64,000 bases of DNA, from positions 62,001-126,000 of the forward strand of contig NZ_JAHXPT010000011.1 of NCBI RefSeq assembly GCF_019431045.1, given 5' to 3'. The translations under genes were made by a program, and so were the position numbers. This DNA comes from Clostridium weizhouense. Its GTDB lineage: Bacteria; Bacillota; Clostridia; Clostridiales; Clostridiaceae. Under the pieces are notes generated by a model. That model did not search any database and was not told the DNA's origin. It was given only the letters and a program-made list of their open reading frames with translations. Of the stretch, positions 1 to 9,377 are shown in pieces. Position 1 is the stretch's first letter. Each line of letters begins with the position of its first letter.

Positions 1-1
1 T

Positions 2-607
2 TTAAATCCAAAAACAAAATTTTTAGAACCATTAACATTCAATACTTTGGGGATACCAGCAACCGTTGATAATATAATTGCAGTTGGGAGTTATAATGCT
101 ATAACTAATAATATTTCAACATTTAGTGGAAGAGGAAAACTTTTAGGTGGTACAATCAGGCCTGATATTGTAGCTCCTGGAGAAGCAATATTAGGTCCTA
201 TACCAAATGGTGGATATGATACTAAAACAGGTACATCTATGGCAGCACCTCAGGTAGCAGGTATATGTGCTTTACTTACAGAATGGGGAATAGTTAAAGG
301 AAATGACCCATATTTATTTGGGCAAAGACTAAAATATTATTTAGTAAGAGGAGCAAATAGAACAAGAACTGACATAAAATATCCTAATCCACTATGGGGA
401 TATGGAACTGTTTGTGCATTCTCTACACTTTCTTTAGTTGAAAATACTATTAATTTTATTTTGGGTAGTAGAAAAAAACATAATTATAGAATACATCAAT
501 CAAATAAACTAATAAAAATAAATAGTAATGAAAAAAGTTATGAATTTTATATAGGAAATTTATTTATCAGAGTTCCTGAAAAATATTCTATACCTAACTT
601 GCAGTAA
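2..607 (+). CDS. Subtilisin-like serine protease (Csp family), 5' end missing
   Basis: This is the C-terminal part of a peptidase S8 protein; the frame is open to the window edge, so the gene starts upstream. The serine box GTSMAAPQVAG (about 80 residues after base 2) holds the catalytic Ser, and RPDIVAPGE precedes it as in subtilisins. The Asp and His of the triad lie outside the window. The next gene, 58 bp downstream, is sleC. In clostridia Csp proteases cut pro-SleC during germination, so this is inferred to be the SleC-activating protease (CspA/B/C type). The intact Ser argues against the inactive pseudoprotease CspC of C. difficile. Which Csp paralogue it is cannot be decided from a fragment. 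Confidence 0.85.
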   Translation, partial: LNPKTKFLEPLTFNTLGIPATVDNIIAVGSYNAITNNISTFSGRGKLLGGTIRPDIVAPGEAILGPIPNGGYDTKTGTSMAAPQVAGICALLTEWGIVKGNDPYLFGQRLKYYLVRGANRTRTDIKYPNPLWGYGTVCAFSTLSLVENTINFILGSRKKHNYRIHQSNKLIKINSNEKSYEFYIGNLFIRVPEKYSIPNLQ

Positions 608-665
608 CAAATGTTTAATTAAACTCATATGATATTTTGGAAGAAAAATATTAAGGAGTAATCAT

Positions 666-1997
666 GTGGCTGATAAAGGAAGTTTAAAAATACAATGTTT
701 TAATGGTGATAATTATATTCCAGTAGATGGCGCTAAAATTTATGTTAAAGAAAGTAACAGAATGGAAAATGCTACAGTTCCTATTCAATTAACTACAAAT
801 ACAATTGGGTTAACAGATAAAATAGATTTAAGTGCACCACCTATAGAATATTCTTTAGATGAAAATAGCACGAAATTACCGTATAGTTTGTATGATATAA
901 CAGTGCAAAGAGAGGGGTTTCAAACATTAATAATAATAGGGTGTCAGATATTCCCAGATCAGGTTGCTTATCAGAGATGTAACTTGATTGAAAGTAGAAG
1001 TAATTCTAGACAAGAAAGAGTCATAGAGATTCAACCCAATAGACTTAATGGTAATTTTCCACCTAAAATTCCAGAAGAAGAAAATAAACCATTACCACCA
1101 CCAACATCAGGAGTAGTTTTAGCTCAACCTGTTGTACCTGAATATATAGTAGTTCATCAAGGAACTCCTAATGATACATCAGCACCAAATTACAAGGTGC
1201 CATTTAAAGAGTATATTAAAAATGTTGCATCATGTGAAATTTATTCAACTTGGTCAGAAAATGCAATAAGAGCAAATATATTTTGTATAATATCATTTAC
1301 TTTAAATAGAATATATACAGAATGGTATAGAGGAAAAGGAAAGAACTTTGATGTAACAAGTTCTACAGCTTATGATCATGCATTTAGTTATGGAAGAAAT
1401 ATTTATGATAGTATAAGTGTAGTTGTAGATGAGATATTTTCTACTTATGTTAAAAGAATAGGAAAAAAACAACCTCTTTTAACTCAATATTGCGATGGCA
1501 AAAAAGTTAATTGTCCACAATGGTTAAGCCAATGGGGCAGTCAAGGTTTAGGTTCAAAAGGTATGCCTCCATTTGAAATTTTAAAATACTATTATGGAAA
1601 TGATATTGAATTGGAAACAGCTGAAAAGGTACAAGGCAGTCCTAAATCATATCCGGATTATGATTTAACTATAGGATCATCTGGGGAACCTGTTAAAACA
1701 ATACAAAATCAATTAAATAGAATATCTCGAAATTATCCATTAATACCTAAAGTTGCAGAAGATGGAGTTTTTGGTTCAAAAACTGTAGATGCAGTTAAGG
1801 TATTTCAACAGGTATTTAATTTACCACAAACAGGAGTTGTTGATTATTCAACATGGTATAAAATATCTGACGTTTATGTAGGAGTAACTAAAATAGCAGA
1901 ACTTAGAGGTTCTATTGATAAAGAGCGAATTTTTATTCCTCCAATAACTTTGGAATCATACAGTAAGAACATTCCTAATTTCTCTTATTTTGAATAG
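666..1997 (+). CDS. sleC: Spore cortex-lytic enzyme precursor SleC
   Basis: SleC degrades spore cortex peptidoglycan during germination. The 443-residue length matches clostridial SleC. An N-terminal pro-region ends at GVVLAQPVVPEY (about residues 148-159); this fits the known Csp cleavage between two valines near residue 149 in C. perfringens. A SpoIID-like catalytic region follows (about 185-320, with TSSTAYDHAF and CPQWLSQWGSQG), then a C-terminal peptidoglycan-binding domain (about 330-400, with DGVFGSKTVDAVKVFQQ). The start is GTG at 666, 8 bases after AAGGAG; the ATG at 664 is out of frame. No signal peptide is visible, as expected for a protein made in the mother cell. The gene follows a Csp protease, the usual order. 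Confidence 0.93.
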   Translation: MADKGSLKIQCFNGDNYIPVDGAKIYVKESNRMENATVPIQLTTNTIGLTDKIDLSAPPIEYSLDENSTKLPYSLYDITVQREGFQTLIIIGCQIFPDQVAYQRCNLIESRSNSRQERVIEIQPNRLNGNFPPKIPEEENKPLPPPTSGVVLAQPVVPEYIVVHQGTPNDTSAPNYKVPFKEYIKNVASCEIYSTWSENAIRANIFCIISFTLNRIYTEWYRGKGKNFDVTSSTAYDHAFSYGRNIYDSISVVVDEIFSTYVKRIGKKQPLLTQYCDGKKVNCPQWLSQWGSQGLGSKGMPPFEILKYYYGNDIELETAEKVQGSPKSYPDYDLTIGSSGEPVKTIQNQLNRISRNYPLIPKVAEDGVFGSKTVDAVKVFQQVFNLPQTGVVDYSTWYKISDVYVGVTKIAELRGSIDKERIFIPPITLESYSKNIPNFSYFE

Positions 1998-2007
1998 TGA
2001 ATAAATA

Positions 2008-2046
2008 AGGATATCTCAAAAATAGATAACATATTTGAGATATCCT
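2008..2046 (+). terminator. Hairpin after sleC
   Basis: Perfect 13-bp inverted repeat (2008-2020 with 2034-2046), 11 bases after the sleC stop. Only a weak T-rich tail follows, so termination strength is uncertain. Confidence 0.6.
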
Positions 2047-2172
2047 CTTAATTTATTATTTAAAATATACTATAAGACACATTTAAGGCATAATAAAATA
2101 AATAATAGATTAACATAGAGGAGCATATGGGTATATTATTTAACTTTATGTTTCTAAAGGTAATTAGAAAAT

Positions 2173-3087
2173 TTAAGAGTTTAATACACCTTCAAAATTA
2201 AAACTAGGTATAAACCCTACATTATTAGTTCCATCATCCTGAATAAATCCATTTTTAAGTCCTATATCTAAAGAATATTGAATTAAACTATCATAATGTT
2301 TAGGGTTTAATGGCCTATTTATTTCAGGATAATTACATGCATTAAACATAGGAGTATATTGATTCATTAAACTAATATAAACACTATCTCCATACCTATT
2401 AAATAATAAATCAACAATTTTTTTTGAATCAAATAAAAGTCCTGGAAGTAATAAATGTCTAATAATAACTCCTTTAATTATATTTCCATTTGAATCAATT
2501 TTAGTTTTTCCAACTTGTTTAATCATTTCATCTATTATTGATAATGCATTTGATGCATACTCTTTAGCGTTTGAATATTTAATAGAATATTTATCATTAA
2601 AATATTTAAAATCAGGAAGATAAACATCTACATATCCATTTAAAGATTTAATAGTTTCAAGAGAATCATAACTGTTTGTATTATATAATATTGGAATAAC
2701 TAATCCTTTTGATTTTGAAATTTCTAATGCTTCTATTATTTGAGGAACATAATGTGTTGGAGTGACTAAATTTATATTATGAGCCCCTTTTTCTTGAAGT
2801 TCTAAAAATATATCAGCAAGTCTTGTAATAGAGATATCTATTCCCTTATGTTCTTGACTTATATCGTGATTTTGACAAAATACACAACTGAAATTGCAGT
2901 TTGAAAAGAATACAGTTCCGGAACCATTTTTACCTGATATAGGCGGCTCTTCCCAAAAGTGTAGTGCTGCTCTTGCTATTTTAACTTTATCTGAGGCATT
3001 ACAAAATCCTAATTCATTATTTAATCTGTTAACTTTGCAATTTCTATGACAAAGTACACATTGTTTTAACATATATGAATATTTCAT
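2173..3087 (-). CDS. Radical SAM protein, PflX family (COG1313)
   Basis: The radical-SAM cluster motif is CNFSCVFC (Cys64, Cys68, Cys71), which places it in the pyruvate formate-lyase activase-like branch. An N-terminal set of cysteines (10, 13, 17, 29; CVLCHRNCKVNR) could bind a second Fe-S site and is typical of COG1313/PflX proteins. Further motifs are NLVTPTHYVP and VDVYLPDFKY. Length of 304 is normal for the family. Its substrate is unknown; despite the common name it is not shown to activate pyruvate formate-lyase, and no glycyl-radical partner lies beside it. ATG start with AAGGAG upstream. It stands alone on the minus strand. Confidence 0.8.
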   Translation of the reverse strand: MKYSYMLKQCVLCHRNCKVNRLNNELGFCNASDKVKIARAALHFWEEPPISGKNGSGTVFFSNCNFSCVFCQNHDISQEHKGIDISITRLADIFLELQEKGAHNINLVTPTHYVPQIIEALEISKSKGLVIPILYNTNSYDSLETIKSLNGYVDVYLPDFKYFNDKYSIKYSNAKEYASNALSIIDEMIKQVGKTKIDSNGNIIKGVIIRHLLLPGLLFDSKKIVDLLFNRYGDSVYISLMNQYTPMFNACNYPEINRPLNPKHYDSLIQYSLDIGLKNGFIQDDGTNNVGFIPSFNFEGVLNS

Positions 3088-3296
3088 ACGTATCTCCTTA
3101 AGTAATTATCTCAAAATATATTTATAATATCATTACTATTTAAAAGTATAGTTTATTTATATATAAATTCATTATTATATTGGTAAGTCATATCATTTAT
3201 TATACTAATGAATAAACTTTATTAGAACTTATATATTTTTATTATATCATGCTGTTATAGGTATTGAAAAAATCAGTATGTCATTTTTTTAAGTTA

Positions 3297-4370
3297 TTAT
3301 TCTAAATGTGAATCAATAAATTGTTTTTTATGTTTAAAATAAAAAATTATACATTGAGTTATAAAAATTAAACTTAATACTCCAAAAGCTGGATATAATC
3401 TTGTAATTAAGTTAGTGAATCCAATTTGGGAGATTGGAAGTGCTACAGCTAAAACTATAAAAATTCCCTTTTTGAATTTTATATTAAAAGTTTGTTCTAA
3501 AGTTTTACTTATAGAATACACATCTGAAACTTCTGTTGAAAACATTTCTAGCCAAATTATAACTAATAAAATAGCTTGAATAATATTACCAAATCTATTA
3601 GCAACAAGTAATAATGGAATTTCATATTTATATATATGTGGTTGATTAACTGTTAGCATAAGATTTATCATTGAACAAAGTATAGTAAGGCCTATGGCAC
3701 CAATAGATATTCCTAAAACCATAGTTTTTTTCTTTTTAATTTGAGTACTAAGAGGAACAAGTACGCCAGAACAACAAAGTATATTATATCCAGCATACAA
3801 TATTGTTGAAACTGCTAGACCGGTTTTTCTAGGCTTAAATCGAGTTAAATTTTGGAATGATATAGCATCTTTACAAAATAAAAAATATAAAATGGTAATT
3901 AATGTTATAGTGCATATTAAAGATGGTACAATAAATGAATTTATTTCAATTAATCCATCAGTATCACGTAGCAGAAAAAATAATGATATGCAGATCATTA
4001 TTATAGATCCAATTAATTTAGGTATACCAAAAAATTGATTTATCAAAGCTCCACTACCAGCTAAAATTATAGATGCACTAGAAATAAGATATAAAGTAGT
4101 TATAAAACCAGTAAACTTGCCTATAACATTGGGACTTATTGTGTTAATTAAATCACCATACGAATTTAATTTATAGAATATGCTTATTCTGGATATAATA
4201 AGACCTATAAATATATAAAATATTCCACAAACCAATATTCCTATAAAACTTTTTATACCAAATGATGTAAAAAACTCTGTAATTTCTTTACCTGATGCCA
4301 ATCCAGCACCAACAACTGTACCTATAAATACGGCAGCAACCTGAAGTATGCTAATAAATTGTTTTTTCAA
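3297..4370 (-). CDS. YkvI-like membrane transporter (COG3949)
   Basis: A 357-residue polytopic membrane protein with about ten hydrophobic segments. The N-terminal FIGTVVGAGLASGKEITEFF segment, with its glycine-rich unwound helix, is the mark of the YkvI family in the amino acid-polyamine-organocation fold. The substrate is unknown. The start is TTG at 4370, preceded by AAGGAG at 8-base spacing on the minus strand. It runs divergently from the lipoprotein gene at 4506 and is 209 bp from the radical-SAM gene in front of it. No clear terminator was seen. Confidence 0.75.
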   Translation of the reverse strand: MKKQFISILQVAAVFIGTVVGAGLASGKEITEFFTSFGIKSFIGILVCGIFYIFIGLIISRISIFYKLNSYGDLINTISPNVIGKFTGFITTLYLISSASIILAGSGALINQFFGIPKLIGSIIMICISLFFLLRDTDGLIEINSFIVPSLICTITLITILYFLFCKDAISFQNLTRFKPRKTGLAVSTILYAGYNILCCSGVLVPLSTQIKKKKTMVLGISIGAIGLTILCSMINLMLTVNQPHIYKYEIPLLLVANRFGNIIQAILLVIIWLEMFSTEVSDVYSISKTLEQTFNIKFKKGIFIVLAVALPISQIGFTNLITRLYPAFGVLSLIFITQCIIFYFKHKKQFIDSHLE

Positions 4371-4505
4371 TTCTCATTCTCCTTAACAATATTTTCATTA
4401 TTAATTATATAAGATAAGTATTTTATTTATTCTTCAATTATTCGCATAACACTACATTTCTTAGGAAAAATAAATATAAGATACTTAAAAGGGAGGTTAT
4501 TGATT

Positions 4506-5582
4506 TTGAAAAAAATTATTTCAAAAATAATGATTTTAATTACAATCTTTATATTAATAGGCTGTAAAACTAATAACTCAAGTCAAACTGAAGTTGATGT
4601 ATATGATAGTAAAAAAGCAATTACAGTAGCTAATGAATATTTAATAATATTACAAGAAGGGGATTTAGAGAAAGCTAAAGAATTATGTACAGATGAGTTT
4701 TTTTCAATTCAAAGGCAAAGTAATTTGGGCAATTTTAAAATTCAATCTTTCAAGGTTGATAAAACTGTAGATTCAGGTAATAAACTTTCAATTATATTTG
4801 ATATAATAAGAGGAAATGATAATGGATCTAATAGTAGTTTAGACAAATATAATGTAAATGTTATAAAAGAGGGAGATGACTATAAAGTAAATGATTTGAA
4901 AACTGAAGAAGTAGCAGAAGTATATAGTATAAATAATCAATTAAGGATGAAGAAGTCATCTGAAGGTGAAAGTAAGCTTTTATTAAAACTTTCTGACATT
5001 CCTAAAGAGGTATATAATAAAGAAAGCGGAGCATTAGAAGAATTAAAAGTACCAAATAAAAATTTTTCATGTGCTGCTTTAGGTTATAACCAGGATAAAG
5101 TTACATATGTTACAACAGATGGAAAAGATAATTTTATCGGAATATTATACGTAAAAGAAAAAGATTCAGTTGCTACTATTGGAAGCAATGATGCTGATAA
5201 ATCGCAAAATCAAGATAATACTAATGGAATACTAGAAAAATCACAAACTGAAAAAATGAGTAATTGTGGTGTATTAAGAAACTGTAAAATTGATAGTGTA
5301 GTATTTAACTCATTAGAGGATAAATTATTAGTTTCTTATAGTGAAAATGGTAAGGGAATAGGATTAAAGATATTTGACACTGAGAGTGGTGAGCGCTCTC
5401 CATTAAATGTTGAAGATAAATTTCCGATTGATAAGTATAATATAAAAGTTATGTATACAAGTGAAGAAGAAGTTACAATTAAAGTCACATTAGTGGAAGG
5501 AATAGGAAAAGTAAGGGATGATGAATCAGGAATTTATAATATTAATATACAAAAAGCAACTATAAATAAAAAAGAAGTTTAA
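4506..5582 (+). CDS. Putative lipoprotein of unknown function
   Basis: The N-terminus has a short basic stretch, a hydrophobic helix and a lipobox ending LIGC (Cys at about residue 20), so it should be a membrane-anchored surface lipoprotein processed after lipidation by Lgt (encoded at 45402). The mature region begins with an NTF2-like stretch (KKAITVANEYLIILQEGDLE, about residues 36-55). A Ser/Asn/Gln-rich linker lies in the middle, followed by a region with GEVxxKLSD-type beta-rich sequence. I do not recognise a family. Two in-frame TTG codons are candidates: 4500 is only 3 bases from GGGAGG and 4506 is 9 bases away, so 4506 was chosen (358 residues). It is a single gene followed by a long hairpin. 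Confidence 0.7.
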   Translation: MKKIISKIMILITIFILIGCKTNNSSQTEVDVYDSKKAITVANEYLIILQEGDLEKAKELCTDEFFSIQRQSNLGNFKIQSFKVDKTVDSGNKLSIIFDIIRGNDNGSNSSLDKYNVNVIKEGDDYKVNDLKTEEVAEVYSINNQLRMKKSSEGESKLLLKLSDIPKEVYNKESGALEELKVPNKNFSCAALGYNQDKVTYVTTDGKDNFIGILYVKEKDSVATIGSNDADKSQNQDNTNGILEKSQTEKMSNCGVLRNCKIDSVVFNSLEDKLLVSYSENGKGIGLKIFDTESGERSPLNVEDKFPIDKYNIKVMYTSEEEVTIKVTLVEGIGKVRDDESGIYNINIQKATINKKEV

Positions 5583-5597
5583 ATAATATATAAATTA

Positions 5598-5659
5598 TTG
5601 GCTATGTTTTAAATAAATGTTTGTATTGTAATATTAACATTTATTTAGGACATAGCCAA
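5598..5659 (+). terminator. Long imperfect hairpin after the lipoprotein gene
   Basis: The outer arms TTGGCTATGT (5598) and ACATAGCCAA (5650) are perfect, and most of the inner sequence also pairs. It may terminate transcription or be one of the palindromic repeats scattered through the window. Confidence 0.6.
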
Positions 5660-5826
5660 ATTATTAGATAAAGTATATAAGTATGAATAAAATTTGCTCA
5701 TAAGTCATTTAAAAGTGGTTTAAGTTTTTCATTTAAATATGTTAAGCTAAATTAAGGCATATGGATTTGCTATTTTTTGATTATGTCTAAAGTAAAAGTA
5801 TATAAATAGTATAACTAGGAGGAAAT

Positions 5827-6753
5827 ATGAATAACTTTTGGAATGGTAAAAGGTATCATAGTTTAAATTATTTTTTAAGAAACAAATTTGGTGAAAAAGT
5901 ATTTAAAATATCACTAGATGGTGGATTTTCATGCCCTAATAGAGATGGAAAAATAAGCAAAGGCGGTTGTTTATTTTGTAGTGAAAGAGGTTCAGGTGAT
6001 TATGCGGGAGATAGATGTTTTTCTATTACAAAGCAATTTAATGATGTAAAAACTATGATGAAAAATAAATGGAAAAATGGAAAGTATATAGCATACTTTC
6101 AAGCATATACTAACACTTATGCTCCTATTGAAGAACTTAGAAAAAAATATGAAGAAGCTATAAGTCAGGAAGATGTAGTGGCATTAGCAATAGCTACAAG
6201 ACCTGATTGTCTAGATAATGATGTTTTAGATTTACTTGAAGAAATAAATAAAAAAGTATATGTTTGGGTTGAACTTGGTTTGCAAACAGTAAGTGATGAA
6301 ACTGCTAAAAGGATAAATAGAGGATATACATTAAGTGTATTTGAAAATTCTATGATGAATTTAAAGAAAAGAGGCATAGATGTTGTTGTACATACTATAT
6401 TAGGATTACCTGGAGAGAATCATGATGATATGTTAAAAACAATAGATTATGTTGCTCATTCAGGAGCCAAAGGAATAAAATTTCACTTATTACACTTAAT
6501 GAAACAAACTCCTATGGTAAGATTATATGAAAATGGAGAACTAGAATTTTTATCACAAGAAGAATATATAGATTTAATATGCACAGGGATATCTATATTA
6601 CCTAAAGATATGGTAGTCCATAGATTAACAGGTGATGCACCTAGAGATTTATTAATAGGACCATTATGGAGTTTAAAAAAATGGGAAGTACTAAATGCAA
6701 TAGACAAATCTTTAGAAGATAATGATTTATACCAAGGCAAAAATTTTAAATAG
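5827..6753 (+). CDS. TIGR01212 family radical SAM protein (COG1242, YtqA/YhcC-like)
   Basis: The start MNNFWNGKRYHSLN and the cluster cysteines (Cys36, Cys48, Cys51 in CPNRDGKISKGGCLFC) are characteristic of this Elp3-related radical-SAM family. Further motifs are ATRPDCL, WVELGLQTVSDETAKRINRG and HTILGLPGE. Length of 308 is typical. The exact reaction is not established for the family; the Elp3-like fold suggests RNA modification, which is inference. AGGAGG lies 4 bases before the ATG. The gene is 62 bp ahead of a ComB-like phosphatase gene and may share its transcript. Confidence 0.85.
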   Translation: MNNFWNGKRYHSLNYFLRNKFGEKVFKISLDGGFSCPNRDGKISKGGCLFCSERGSGDYAGDRCFSITKQFNDVKTMMKNKWKNGKYIAYFQAYTNTYAPIEELRKKYEEAISQEDVVALAIATRPDCLDNDVLDLLEEINKKVYVWVELGLQTVSDETAKRINRGYTLSVFENSMMNLKKRGIDVVVHTILGLPGENHDDMLKTIDYVAHSGAKGIKFHLLHLMKQTPMVRLYENGELEFLSQEEYIDLICTGISILPKDMVVHRLTGDAPRDLLIGPLWSLKKWEVLNAIDKSLEDNDLYQGKNFK

Positions 6754-6815
6754 CAAGTAATTTTGATTAAATATTGAAATAGATAAATGCCTAGAATATA
6801 GGGGGAGTGGCATAG

Positions 6816-7535
6816 ATGAAAATAGATGTTATAATATCAGCTGATTATATAGAGGAAAGCAGAATTAAAAATAAAATAGTTGTTGTAATTGATATGTTTA
6901 GAGCAACATCTGTTATAACAACAGCAATTAGTAATGGATGTAAGGAAGTAATACCGTATCTTACAATAGAAGAAACAGTACAAGCATCAAAAAATTTAGA
7001 AAAAGGTACATATTTATTAGGTGGAGAGAGAAAAGCAGTAAAGATAGATGGATTTGATTTAAGTAATTCACCATTAGAATATACAAGTGAAAATGTTAAA
7101 GATAAAACAGTGCTTATGACAACAACAAATGGTACCAGAGCACTTACAAAATGTTTGCCAGCAAAAAGGATTTTTATAGCAGCTATGATTAATGCAGAAG
7201 CTGTTGCTAAAAAACTTTTAGAAATTAATGAAGACATAGTTATAGTTAATGCAGGGACTAATGGAGAATTTTCTATGGATGATTATATATGTGGTGGATA
7301 TATAATAAATACTATATTAAATAAAAAGAAAAATATAGATCTTACAGATATAGCTAAAACATCAAATATGATATATGAAAGTAATAAAAATACTATAAAT
7401 TATATTAAAGAAGCTAGACACTATACAGTTATGAAAACTTTAAAATTAGATAATGATATAGAGTATTGCATAAAGAAAAGCATAATAGATATAGTTCCAG
7501 AATATTATAATGGAAAAATAAAGACCACATTTTAA
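6816..7535 (+). CDS. comB: ComB-like 2-phosphosulfolactate phosphatase family protein
   Basis: The 239-residue protein matches the ComB family (COG2045): VVVIDMFRATSVITTAISNG near residue 22, LLGGERKAVKIDGFDLSNSP near 68, and TTTNGTRAL near 105. In methanogens ComB makes sulfolactate in coenzyme M synthesis. Clostridia keep the gene without that pathway, so the true substrate here is uncertain. A GGGGGAG ribosome site precedes the ATG. Same strand as, and 62 bp after, the TIGR01212 gene. Confidence 0.8.
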   Translation: MKIDVIISADYIEESRIKNKIVVVIDMFRATSVITTAISNGCKEVIPYLTIEETVQASKNLEKGTYLLGGERKAVKIDGFDLSNSPLEYTSENVKDKTVLMTTTNGTRALTKCLPAKRIFIAAMINAEAVAKKLLEINEDIVIVNAGTNGEFSMDDYICGGYIINTILNKKKNIDLTDIAKTSNMIYESNKNTINYIKEARHYTVMKTLKLDNDIEYCIKKSIIDIVPEYYNGKIKTTF

Positions 7536-7668
7536 AATATAAGTGGATATTTTTATATAAATAAAAATACTTGTATTGATTTTAAAAAGATAACATACTA
7601 AACTTTAATTAGTAGTATAATATATACTACTTTATTCAAGGGGATTATTAAATTAAGGGGGAGTACTT

Positions 7669-8490
7669 TTGAATATCAATACAAATTTATTAGAAATAGT
7701 TAATGAATTTTCAATGTTATCAGATGTAGAGGGAATTCTACTAGGAGGATCATACGGGAGTAAAACAAGTGATGAAAATTCTGATTATGATGTTTATGTT
7801 TATTTAACTAAAGATTTAAGTTTAAAAGATAGAAAGAGGATTACCGATAAATGTTGTTCTTATATAGAATTAAATAATACTTTTTGGGAATCAGAAGATG
7901 ATGGTATATTAAAAGGATGTAATATACCTATAGAAATAATATATAGAAATATTGAATGGATTGATTCAACATTAAATAGAACATTAATCAAATGTGAAGC
8001 AGATGTAGGATATACAACATGTTTTTGGAGTAATATTATAAATTCAGAGATACTTTATGATAAAAATGGTAAATTAACAAATCTAAAAGAGAAATATAAG
8101 TTACCTTATCCTTTGAAATTAAAAAGAAATATAATAGAAAAAAATTATCAATTATTAAAATGTAAAAGTCCAGCATATTATTATCAAATAGAGAAAGCAT
8201 TAAAGAGAGAGGATTTTATTAGCATAAATCATAGAATAGCTGCTTTCTTAGCTAGTTATTTTGATATTATATTTGCAATAAATGAATTTCCACATCCGGG
8301 TGAAAAAAAGATTTTAAAAATTATAAAAGATAATAATTTTATAATTCCTAAAAACATGGAGAGTAATATTAAGGAATTGTTACAATCCTCAGTAGAAGAA
8401 GATAATACCATTTTATATAAAATGGATGAATTAATAAAAAATTTAGATATATTATTAGAAAATGAAGGGTTCATTATGAAGAATAGGTGA
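7669..8490 (+). CDS. Nucleotidyltransferase-domain protein
   Basis: The N-terminus carries the Pol-beta-type nucleotidyltransferase signature: GGSYGSKTSDENSDYDVYV at residues 26-44, with GGS (26-28) and metal-binding Asp39 and Asp41. The rest is helical and lacks a named domain I recognise; it contains PHPGEKK near residue 205, which fits a helical C-terminal domain as in DUF4037-like or aminoglycoside adenylyltransferase-like proteins. Substrate unknown. The start is TTG at 7669, placed by AAGGGGGAG about 8 bases upstream. It ends 8 bp before the TrmB-like regulator gene, so the two are probably co-transcribed. Confidence 0.7.
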   Translation: MNINTNLLEIVNEFSMLSDVEGILLGGSYGSKTSDENSDYDVYVYLTKDLSLKDRKRITDKCCSYIELNNTFWESEDDGILKGCNIPIEIIYRNIEWIDSTLNRTLIKCEADVGYTTCFWSNIINSEILYDKNGKLTNLKEKYKLPYPLKLKRNIIEKNYQLLKCKSPAYYYQIEKALKREDFISINHRIAAFLASYFDIIFAINEFPHPGEKKILKIIKDNNFIIPKNMESNIKELLQSSVEEDNTILYKMDELIKNLDILLENEGFIMKNR

Positions 8491-8498
8491 TATGAATT

Positions 8499-9278
8499 AT
8501 GGAAAAAATAACAGAACTGTTAGAAAAGCTAGGTTTTTCAAAGATAGAAGCCTCAGTATATATAGACTTATTAAAAAATTCTACATTAACAGGATATCAA
8601 ATTGCTAAAAATTTAAATATTTCTAGATCTTCAGTGTATGCTGCATTAGATAAATTATATAAAAAAGGAATAGTATTTTTACTACCAGGAAATACTCAAG
8701 TTTATAAAGCTGAGAGTCCATCTATTTTAATAAATAAGATGAAAAATGAATTTATTGAAACAACAGAATTATTAGAAGAAAAGTTAAAAGAATTAGAAAC
8801 ATCAACTGCTGATGAAAGGTACTTTAATATAGAGGGTTATGACAACATCATTATAAAAATAAAGCAGATGCTATTAAGTGCAAAAAAAGAAGTTTATATA
8901 AATACAGATTTTAATTTAAATATTTTTGCTAAAGAGCTTAAGGAAATTTCAGATAGAGGAATTAGAATAATTGTATTCTCATTTTCTAAATTAGAAACTA
9001 ATGAATTACCTATTGAAATTTATGCTCATGAAGAGACTAATTGTTTAGGAAAAGAAACAAGAATGATGTTAGTAGTAGATTGTGAAAGAACATTGGTTGC
9101 TGATCAAGGAAAACATAGAGAAGAGATGCTGGGTACTTTTACTGATAATATTCTTATGTGTTCAATAATATCAGAACATATTCATAATGATATATATCTT
9201 CTAAAATTAAAGAATAAATATAAGAATAATTTAGTTACTAAAGATATCAAATTAAATACAATATTAGAAAATAGATAA
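8499..9278 (+). CDS. TrmB-family transcriptional regulator
   Basis: Residues 1-75 form a TrmB-type winged helix (LLEKLGFSKIEASVYIDLLK, then GYQIAKNLNISRSSVYAALDKL). A coiled-coil helix follows (about 76-110). The C-terminal half (about 125-240) resembles the PLD-like effector domain of TrmB proteins (KKEVYINTDFN, ISDRGIRIIVFS). Archaeal TrmB binds sugars; bacterial ligands are mostly unknown. It lies 8 bp after the nucleotidyltransferase gene, so it may control that gene, but no operator was recognised. Confidence 0.8.
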   Translation: MEKITELLEKLGFSKIEASVYIDLLKNSTLTGYQIAKNLNISRSSVYAALDKLYKKGIVFLLPGNTQVYKAESPSILINKMKNEFIETTELLEEKLKELETSTADERYFNIEGYDNIIIKIKQMLLSAKKEVYINTDFNLNIFAKELKEISDRGIRIIVFSFSKLETNELPIEIYAHEETNCLGKETRMMLVVDCERTLVADQGKHREEMLGTFTDNILMCSIISEHIHNDIYLLKLKNKYKNNLVTKDIKLNTILENR

Positions 9279-9331
9279 TTAAATATTATAGTTTAAATAT
9301 ATATTATGACTTAAAATATAGAGAATAAGTA

Positions 9332-9373
9332 AAGGACTATCTCAAGTTTATAAAACTTAATAGGATAGTCCTT
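9332..9373. terminator. Bidirectional terminator between convergent genes
   Basis: Inverted repeat AAGGACTATC (9332) with GATAGTCCTT (9364), T-rich on both sides, between the TrmB-like gene and the methyltransferase gene. Confidence 0.8.
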
Positions 9374-9377
9374 ATTT

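Noticed and set aside
2124-2201. 24-codon plus-strand frame after sleC
   Set aside because: It overlaps the end of the radical-SAM gene and the ribosome site spacing is too short.
4370-4506. Signal for divergent operator control of ykvI and the lipoprotein gene
   Set aside because: No palindrome or known box was found in the short divergent region.
6165-6740. Two minus-strand frames inside the TIGR01212 gene
   Set aside because: Shadows of the plus-strand coding sequence with no ribosome site and no family likeness.
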